This document shows, in pieces, positions 62,057 through 64,000 of a stretch of 64,000 nt of DNA. A program made the translations under genes and the position numbers. The notes under the pieces were generated by a model. It was not told the origin of the DNA. It saw only the letters and a list, made by a program, of their open reading frames with translations, and made no database searches. The stretch spans positions 434,164 through 498,163 of the forward strand of contig NZ_LMKC01000003.1 of the NCBI RefSeq assembly GCF_001421355.1, in the 5' to 3' direction. The DNA is from Sphingomonas sp. Leaf9. GTDB taxonomy: Bacteria > Pseudomonadota > Alphaproteobacteria > Sphingomonadales > Sphingomonadaceae. Within the stretch, counting starts at the first letter, position 1; each line of letters opens with the position of its first letter.

Positions 62057-63549
62057 TCCGCCTGCCCTGGATCAGCCGCCCGGTCAGCGCGGCGCATAGT
62101 GCGATCATCGACATCGGGTCGAACTCGATCCGGCTGGTCGTCTATGGCGGGCCGGATCGGATTCCGGCCACGCTGTTCAATGAAAAGGTCCTGGCCGGCT
62201 TGGGTCGCTCGCTTGCAGAAACCGGTCGGATCGAGCCGGAGGCGATGGCGCTGGCCAGCACCGCGCTGCGCCGCTTCGCATGGCTGACCCGCGAAATGCA
62301 GGTCGAGGTCGTCCGCACCGTCGCCACCGCAGCCGTCCGCGATGCTGCCAATGGCCACGAATTGGTGGCGCTGGCCGAATCGCTGGGCCTGACGGTCGAG
62401 ACGCTGACCGGCGAGGAAGAGGCGCAGGCCGCCGGCCACGGCGTGCTGTCCGCCATTCCCGATGCCGACGGGATCGTCGGGGACCTGGGTGGGGGCAGCC
62501 TCGAACTGGTCCGTATCAAGAACGGCAAGATCGGCGACCGCGTGTCGTTCCCGCTGGGCGTCCTGCGCATCGGCGCGATCCGCGAACGCCGCGCGGGCGA
62601 ACTCGACCGGGTGGTGCAGCGGCTGGTGGCTGATGCCGGCTGGACCGGGCGGGGGAAGGGGCTGCCCTTCTATCTGGTCGGCGGATCGTGGCGCACGCTG
62701 GCGCGCTTCGACATGCACCTGACCGGCTATCCGCTGCCGATCGCACATGGCTATACCATGTCACTCGGGCGGATTGCCGAGCTGGAGCGGATCATCGCCG
62801 ATACGCAGCGTGCCGATCTGAAGGCCGTGCCGAACCTGTCGGGCGGGCGCGTGCCGACGCTCGACAATGCCACTGCCGTGCTGTCGGCGATGGCGCGACA
62901 ATTGGGCAGCGCGACGACGATGATCTCCGCCTATGGCCTGCGCGAAGGGCTGCTCTACGCCGCGATGCCCGCTGAAGTGCGCAAGCAGGACCCGCTGATC
63001 GTCGCCGCCCATGACGAAGGGGCGCGGCAGGGGCGCTTCGTCGAACATGGCGACCTGCTCCACAAATGGATCGCGCCACTATTCCCCGACGACGACCCCG
63101 CCGCCGTCCGGCTGCGCCATGCCGCCTGCCTGCTGGCCGATGTGGGCTGGCATGCGAACCCCGAATTCCGCGCGGAACGCGGCGTGGAGATCGCGCTGCA
63201 CGGCAATTGGGTCGCGATCGACGCCGCCGGCCGCGCGATCGTCGCGCAGGCGCTGCACAGCTGCCTGGGCGGCGGCAGCGCCGAGGGGCCGCCCGAACCG
63301 CTCGGCCGATTGGCGCCGATCGCCGCGCTGGAGGCGGCGCATCGCTGGGGCCTCGCGATGCGGCTGGGCCAGCGGTTGAGCGGCGGCGTCGCGACCCCGC
63401 TGCAACGCACCGACGTTCGGCGCAAGCGCGGGCAGGTGGAGTTGGTCGTCCCGACGGCGGACGTGGCGCTCTATGGCGAAGCGGTGCAGAAACGGCATCG
63501 TGCACTGGCGACGGCACTGGGCATGGACGCGGCGCTCGTCACCCGCTGA
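62053..63549 (+). CDS. ppx: exopolyphosphatase / pppGpp phosphohydrolase (Ppx/GppA)
   Basis: A 498-aa ASKHA-fold enzyme removing terminal phosphate from polyphosphate or converting pppGpp. [13 protein letters not shown] is the phosphate-1 loop, TAAVRDAAN the catalytic region, and [10 protein letters not shown] the phosphate-2 loop. The C-terminal helical domain includes HDLL-type His/Asp clusters ([23 protein letters not shown]) resembling an HD fold. The start is uncertain: TTG 62053 overlapping the ppk1 stop (TTGA) is my choice; GTG 62026 is possible. Confidence 0.92.
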   Translation: MIRLPWISRPVSAAHSAIIDIGSNSIRLVVYGGPDRIPATLFNEKVLAGLGRSLAETGRIEPEAMALASTALRRFAWLTREMQVEVVRTVATAAVRDAANGHELVALAESLGLTVETLTGEEEAQAAGHGVLSAIPDADGIVGDLGGGSLELVRIKNGKIGDRVSFPLGVLRIGAIRERRAGELDRVVQRLVADAGWTGRGKGLPFYLVGGSWRTLARFDMHLTGYPLPIAHGYTMSLGRIAELERIIADTQRADLKAVPNLSGGRVPTLDNATAVLSAMARQLGSATTMISAYGLREGLLYAAMPAEVRKQDPLIVAAHDEGARQGRFVEHGDLLHKWIAPLFPDDDPAAVRLRHAACLLADVGWHANPEFRAERGVEIALHGNWVAIDAAGRAIVAQALHSCLGGGSAEGPPEPLGRLAPIAALEAAHRWGLAMRLGQRLSGGVATPLQRTDVRRKRGQVELVVPTADVALYGEAVQKRHRALATALGMDAALVTR

Positions 63550-63660
63550 CGCGGTGCTTTCCTACACTGCAGGGCTTGGCTAGCCTCTGCCCTCGCGCCC
63601 GCCATACCAGCCCTCGCGGGAGCGGCGTTCGGAGGATAGTGGCACAAACAGTGTGCGAGT

Positions 63661-63678
63661 GTGAACTTTGTGAACTTT
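63661..63678. repeat. 9-bp direct repeat
   Basis: GTGAACTTT occurs twice in tandem in the gap between ppx and the convergent inhibitor gene. Too small to assign a role. Confidence 0.6.
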
Positions 63679-63683
63679 GGACG

Positions 63684-63971
63684 TCAGCCGCAGCGAAATC
63701 CGGTCACGACGCCCTTCTCATCGATGTCGATGTTGAGCCGGCCGGGCCGGAAATCCATCGTCACCGCCATGCCCGGCCGGATCACGCGGACGTTGGTCAG
63801 CCCCGACTGCTTTTTCGCCTCGGCCTCGACCGCTGCCGAGAACGGCTTGCCGACCAGCGCCGCCAGGATGCTGGTATCGCACGAATCGGCCAGAGCCGGC
63901 GCGCTGTTGCTCGGCTTCGTCGTCGCGCAGGCACCCAGCGCCAATGCTGCGATCAGGATGGTCGGCTTCAT
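63684..63971 (-). CDS. I78-family peptidase-inhibitor-like lipoprotein
   Basis: A 95-aa lipoprotein: signal MKPTILIAALALGAC with the lipidated Cys at residue 15. The mature part DSCDTSILAALVGKPFSAAVE ... VRVIRPGMAVTMDFRPGRLNI ... VVTGFRCG is the I78 (AFLEI-like) inhibitor fold: a helix, then the R-P-G-x-x-x-T-M-D-x-R-P-x-R-L-N block, closed by two cysteines. Full length. GGAGG lies 8 nt before ATG 63971. It may protect the envelope from proteases such as the exported peptidases in this region; that link is inference. Confidence 0.87.
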   Translation of the reverse strand: MKPTILIAALALGACATTKPSNSAPALADSCDTSILAALVGKPFSAAVEAEAKKQSGLTNVRVIRPGMAVTMDFRPGRLNIDIDEKGVVTGFRCG

Positions 63972-64000
63972 TCCACTACCTCCGCTCGGGTCATCTTCAG

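Overview
The window is a GC-rich alphaproteobacterial chromosome segment that looks like a Sphingomonas or close relative in the Sphingomonadaceae. Reasons: the protein content (many TonB-dependent receptors and secreted hydrolases, HdaA beside ppk, lptD-surA-pdxA-ksgA), frequent GTG/TTG starts, 4-nt start/stop overlaps, and the small CGTCATTCC-type palindromes common in this group. The genes are mainly chromosomal housekeeping and nutrient acquisition. I see no insertion sequence, prophage, CRISPR array or recognisable defence system.

Layout. 1-3254: tail of an unidentified gene, a Ca2+/H+ antiporter, and an M1 aminopeptidase coupled to a 75-aa protein. 3349-6415: lon, an HU gene and tRNA-Val. 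6679-11950: a secreted lipoprotein followed by a large TonB receptor, with a 2OG-Fe(II) oxygenase facing them. 12031-18376: tRNA-His, a Leu/Glu-dehydrogenase-family enzyme, a lipid kinase, then hemB, a GNAT enzyme and a membrane/spermidine-synthase-like fusion in one coupled unit. 18417-18792: two tandem tRNA-Arg(ACG) genes, each with its own promoter and terminator. 18809-26533: a plant-polysaccharide locus (GH43-GH27-GH43 operon, divergent GntR/FCD regulator, SGNH esterase). 26574-31693: an iron-uptake locus (DUF4198 protein divergent from a siderophore receptor-DUF3649-PepSY-DUF3325 operon). 31690-38001: trmFO, DUF488, DUF952-gyrA and an MscS channel. 38041-46453: DUF885 hydrolase, NfeD/SPFH pair, CitE-like lyase, M28 peptidase, guaB and an rRNA m5C methyltransferase. 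46483-52559: TPR protein and the lptD-surA-pdxA-ksgA run. 52724-55199: pepA, holC and ndk. 55428-57952: purM-purN and two small coupled genes. 58012-63549: DUF2066, hdaA, ppk1 and ppx, the last three each overlapping the gene before by 4 nt. The window ends with an I78-type inhibitor lipoprotein.

A recurring promoter shape, TTGNNN-N17-TAGNNN (or TAA), can be read upstream of the tRNA genes, gyrA, ndk, the GH43 operon, both iron transcripts and the M28 peptidase. It supports the operon boundaries given here and predicts that two genes (the CitE-like lyase and the M28 peptidase) are leaderless.

The points most worth following up are: (1) a perfect palindrome lying between the two -35 boxes of the divergent iron promoters; (2) the uncharacterised lipoprotein/TonB-receptor pair with an intercistronic hairpin; (3) the HdaA protein with a degenerate P-loop, coupled to polyphosphate metabolism; and (4) the tandem tRNA-Arg unit whose two terminators differ only by changes that keep the stem paired. 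Function calls rest on motifs and family knowledge read by eye. No database search was possible.
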